Origin: Lateolabrax maculatus
Lineage: Eukaryota > Chordata > Actinopteri > Acropomatiformes > Lateolabracidae
Assembly (NCBI GenBank): GCA_031216445.1
Contig: CM062210.1
Location: 3,838,501-3,902,500 of the forward strand
Reading direction: 5' to 3'
DNA: 64,000 nucleotides
In this document: positions 60,530 to 64,000 of the stretch, one piece after another
Position numbering within the stretch: the first letter of the stretch is position 1
How the letters are laid out: the number at the start of each line of letters is the position of its first letter
Notes under the pieces: generated by a model
The model's database searches: none
The model's input: the letters and a program-made list of their open reading frames with translations, nothing else
What the model was told of the DNA's origin: nothing
Program-made: the position numbers and the translations under genes

Positions 60530-63500
60530 GTGAGTAGTGCTACAAAATAAACTGGACCTTCAAATGATTGTTCTCTACTGTCAGCAGCAGCAGGGCTTCA
60601 TCTTAATGGGTTAAGAGATTAAATAACTAACTGTTAATTTTTGTTGCTTTTGGGTATTCTTCATGTTTTTAATCCCCTTTATCCCTGCGGTAAAGATAAA
60701 AATATTATGACGAGACCCTTGACTTTTCATCTTGTGCAAGTTCCAAATAGACTTCAACCAACTACTGCTCCAAGATGGTTTAAAAGAAGGTATTAGTATG
60801 AAGAACCCAGATCAAACATGTCATTACCCCGTGTACCATTCTGGTTTGTCCTCTCAGTGATAATGTTCTGCAGAATGTTTGATCTTCTGTAAGCCAGCCG
60901 AGTCCTCTTTTTCATCTTTGTTTTCTGGTTGCTGTGATGGTTTCCCGGTGGGCAGGTCTTTGTAAAGCACTCAATAATGCCTCCACAGCAATCCCCGCCA
61001 TCGAGACTGTGGAGTCCTCCACATCACAGAGGAAAGAAAAGCCTCTATCCACCTCCTCTGAGACGGCTGCTCCTCTCATACTCAGCGTCATGTGGCAAAC
61101 ATCTATTTTTTATTTCTTTATTGTACCGTTCTGTTTTTAGCTCAGGTGAACAAAAGCCACCCTTTTTCTCAGTCCAGTGGATTCTGCCTCACAGCACAAT
61201 AGCTCAAAAGTACGATGCTCAAATATTTTGCAGCAATCCTTCAAAACACATGTGTAGGCTGTCCAAACGGTGGCCAAACTGCTGTCGGAGCAATTTTGCT
61301 TCAAATATACTATAAGATACGAAATTTGTGACGCTGACAGCTTGTTGAAAACATTCCATTTTTATCTGTCCGTCTAAAATAATCCCTTCAGTTGCTGAAA
61401 AGAAATAAAAATACTTGAGAAAATACTTGAGAAAATGAACAGCTTCATCAGTTTCTTGCAAAGAAAAGATGGAAATGTGCAAAACCGATTAAATATGCAA
61501 ACCCCAATAGACCTGTAGGCGCCCTCTTTATAAACAGTCAATATCTCCCTGGTTGTGTTCATGAATATTCATGCACAGACAAGCCTGACACACATAAAAC
61601 TTTGCCAGTCAGTATATTTGTTTCTACGTTGGATGTGTCAAGTACAGTACATGTCTTAATCTCTTAGTGCTGCACTGTATGTTCTAACGCTTTTTATGTA
61701 GGATATCATGCATAACACGTACTGAATATTTTATTTTAAGGTTTAGTTTAAAGTAGATAAAGGTCCTGTAAACCAAAATTATACGTATTAAGTCCTACAT
61801 AAAATGATTTTGATTTTTAAATAATTCAGTTGCCGTAATCTTTCTCTCTGAATGAGGCCATACTGTAACAGGGTAATGAAAATATACTTGTAGCAGTAAT
61901 CTGGGTATTGGCATCCATCGTTTAGTTTTAACGAGACTACTCATTTTAAAGTTTCAATGTTCACTGCAAACTTCATCATTGGTTGCACAAAAAGAATCAA
62001 TCACCATTGATGACCCAAGGGAGGAAATCAAGGACTGTGAAGGGGAAAATAATTAGCCTTTTTTCCCGCCCCCTCTTTTGCTGATGTCCATTAAAGTAAT
62101 TCCTCTTTGGTTTGGTATCTGCGGCGTCAAATCGGCTGTAACAATCAACTGTCCTCACACTCCAGAGCACTAATCCCCCAGCATTTGTCAATACTGGCGC
62201 TCCCAAGTGCAGGAAAGGGCTGTCTGGGAGTGTGGCAGCTAATTGGTTCTGATGTTCTTTTTTCCTGTCTAAATTGATTAGCTGGGCACGTGCCAGGTAG
62301 TCCAACGTTACTGTTTCATACCCCCTATTCAATGGTACAATCATATTTTTTAGAGTGCTAGATGAAAGGAGTATCAATTTCTTACTACTGTATATCTCCC
62401 AGTTGAAATGTTTCTAAATGGACGTGCTGGAGATAGTATCTCTGCTTTCCTGTCAGCCATTTCACTTCTGGGAAAACCACTGTTTAATATTGGTTTCAAA
62501 ACCCAAAGGCAGAGGTTGTGGGTTGTTTAGATGAATAGTTATGATAAATTAGTTTTATTGGGACTAATGTACGGAAATTGAGCAGATTTGCACCAATGAG
62601 TAAGTGTCGAACTCTTTATAAACAAAACAAAATAGAGATTCAGAATTGTATACAAAGGACTGAACACATACTTTTGATTTATTTTTTCCCGTTTCACTCT
62701 CTCAAATACTGTTTCCAGGAGATGCTGCTATTCATCATAAAACAAAAAATCAATTTTGTTTTACTCCCGCATACTCCCCATGTTTTATGAAATGTACTTG
62801 CACATTTTATTTTTGCTTTCACATTTCAAATCTGTTTCCGTATCTGATGGCAGGCCTCTATTAAAACACACACATGTATTGACATCTTTTATCCCAATAA
62901 GATGACATCTTTCCCATTGAGTCTAAACCAACATCTTGGTAGCTAATCGCTGCTTCATTACAGTACACTTCCAGGAAATGGGTTTTCTTTCCTTTCACGA
63001 CCAAATGAAAGTGGGGATAAGCAAATGACACAAGGCCCTTTACTCAGACTGACAGAGGATGAATAATAACTTTTTTTAATAATAACTTTTATGTGTACAT
63101 CACCTTCCATACATAAAATGCAGCTCAAAGTGTTTTACAGTATGGCATTCAAAAACGAAACACAATGAAGGGAACTCGGTGGGTGTAATCCAGTTTCAGA
63201 GACCAACCTTGATCTTTTCAAAGTGCATTATGTATTGTGGTCATGGTAATGCATTGAGGTCGGTAGAGACGGATGGATTGAAATCTAAAAGGAGGTAAGG
63301 AATATGGATGTAAAAATGTCATATAAAACATAAAGTAAAACATAGACTATGAAAGTCCTGTTAGGTGGCGGTCCCTTTGTGAGCGCCTTTGTCTAATAGT
63401 GGTTAAATAACATGTCTTTACTCTCCAGGCAGGCTGTTACATGAAAATACTGTGGCATTAAAACTCTTGAGACCAGATTCCCAGCAGGGTTTGGGGTTAA

Positions 63501-64000
63501 ACTCTGAGTTAGGATTGAATGTTCATTCTTTGAGTAGATATTTTAATGTAGCACTCATCAGCTTAATAGTTCCAAATATACGGTATAATACATATAATAC
63601 TTACTTATAATACTTAAGCTGAAGCACATTGTGAGCAATTTCAAGCACATTATACAGTCTATTAGGAGTGTTTAATGAGTGCATTATCAGTCAGAATATT
63701 CAATAACATGAATCCACAGTTTGAAAAACCTGGAAGATATATATAAAATATATATAGTGATAAAGTTATACTGTACAGAACTTTTTGTAGTCAGGTTCTT
63801 CACCGTACTGTAGAGGAATAATAATCATACAAGGTCAAAGATAAGCATTTTTGTTACTTACGCCATTAACACAGAACAATTCAAGGTTCATCAATTAAAT
63901 TATGTACTAACTAATAAGTTTTCCTAGACGGATGATTTGGAACCAGCTCAGCTTCCAAAGCAATCCCAGGATTGATTAAGTTCAAATAATTCCCAGTGCA
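60530..64000 (+). other. cdh18: 5' part of cdh18 intron 3
   Basis: Starts with donor GTGAGT. I find no EC2 exon before the window ends, so the intron is truncated here. A candidate conserved element lies at about 62020-62330. The rest is AT-rich with short repeats such as AATAATAACTTTT. Confidence 0.85.

Noticed and set aside
61997..62377. 126-codon minus-strand frame
   Set aside because: Better explained as non-coding conserved-looking DNA. No start context, splice sites or family match.
1..64000. CRISPR arrays, operons, phage or bacterial systems
   Set aside because: The sequence is vertebrate nuclear DNA with introns and SINEs. The only regular array is the 42-bp minisatellite, whose units adjoin without spacers.

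Overview
The window is vertebrate nuclear DNA, almost certainly from a ray-finned (probably percomorph) fish. It is AT-rich and gene-poor, with long introns, GT-AG splice sites, microsatellites, tRNA-derived SINE sequence, a decayed Tc1/mariner element and several eroded AT-rich MITE-like repeats. The species cannot be named from the sequence.

Only one protein-coding gene is supported: cdh18 (cadherin-18, a type II classical cadherin) on the + strand. Its first coding exon (ATG 47688, donor after 47918) encodes the signal peptide, a short prodomain, a furin-type RPKR site and the start of EC1 with both Trp2 and Trp4. Its second coding exon (60235-60529) encodes the rest of EC1. They join in phase 0 to give 175 residues, roughly the first fifth of a protein of about 790 residues. 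The remaining exons lie beyond base 64000. The exon with the ATG begins at about 47356 and carries a 332-base leader with four upstream ATG elements.

Layout: 1-27.8 kb holds no recognisable coding exon and looks like the 5' intergenic flank (a tRNA-like/SINE head at 8.58 kb, a SINE with target-site duplication at 11.5 kb, a Tc1-like remnant at 19.1-19.6 kb, a 42-bp minisatellite at 24.46-24.77 kb). At 27.78-28.8 kb lies a CpG-rich, CCAAT-containing, apparently TATA-less segment with GA and CA repeats and a good splice donor after 28259. I infer this to be a cdh18 promoter with a non-coding first exon. From 28.3 to 47.36 kb would be intron 1, from 47.92 to 60.23 kb is intron 2, and from 60.53 kb to the end is part of intron 3. 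The introns hold MITE-like repeats, microsatellites and several unique stretches rich in homeodomain-type TAATTA/ATTA cores, which I list as candidate conserved non-coding elements.

I found no evidence of a new multi-gene system. The points most worth following are the uORF-laden cdh18 leader, the inferred promoter and exon 1, the 42-bp minisatellite carrying repeated CCAAT and CACCTG motifs, a perfect 22-bp hairpin 195 bases upstream of the second coding exon, and the candidate regulatory elements. All other open frames appear to be chance or low-complexity frames.
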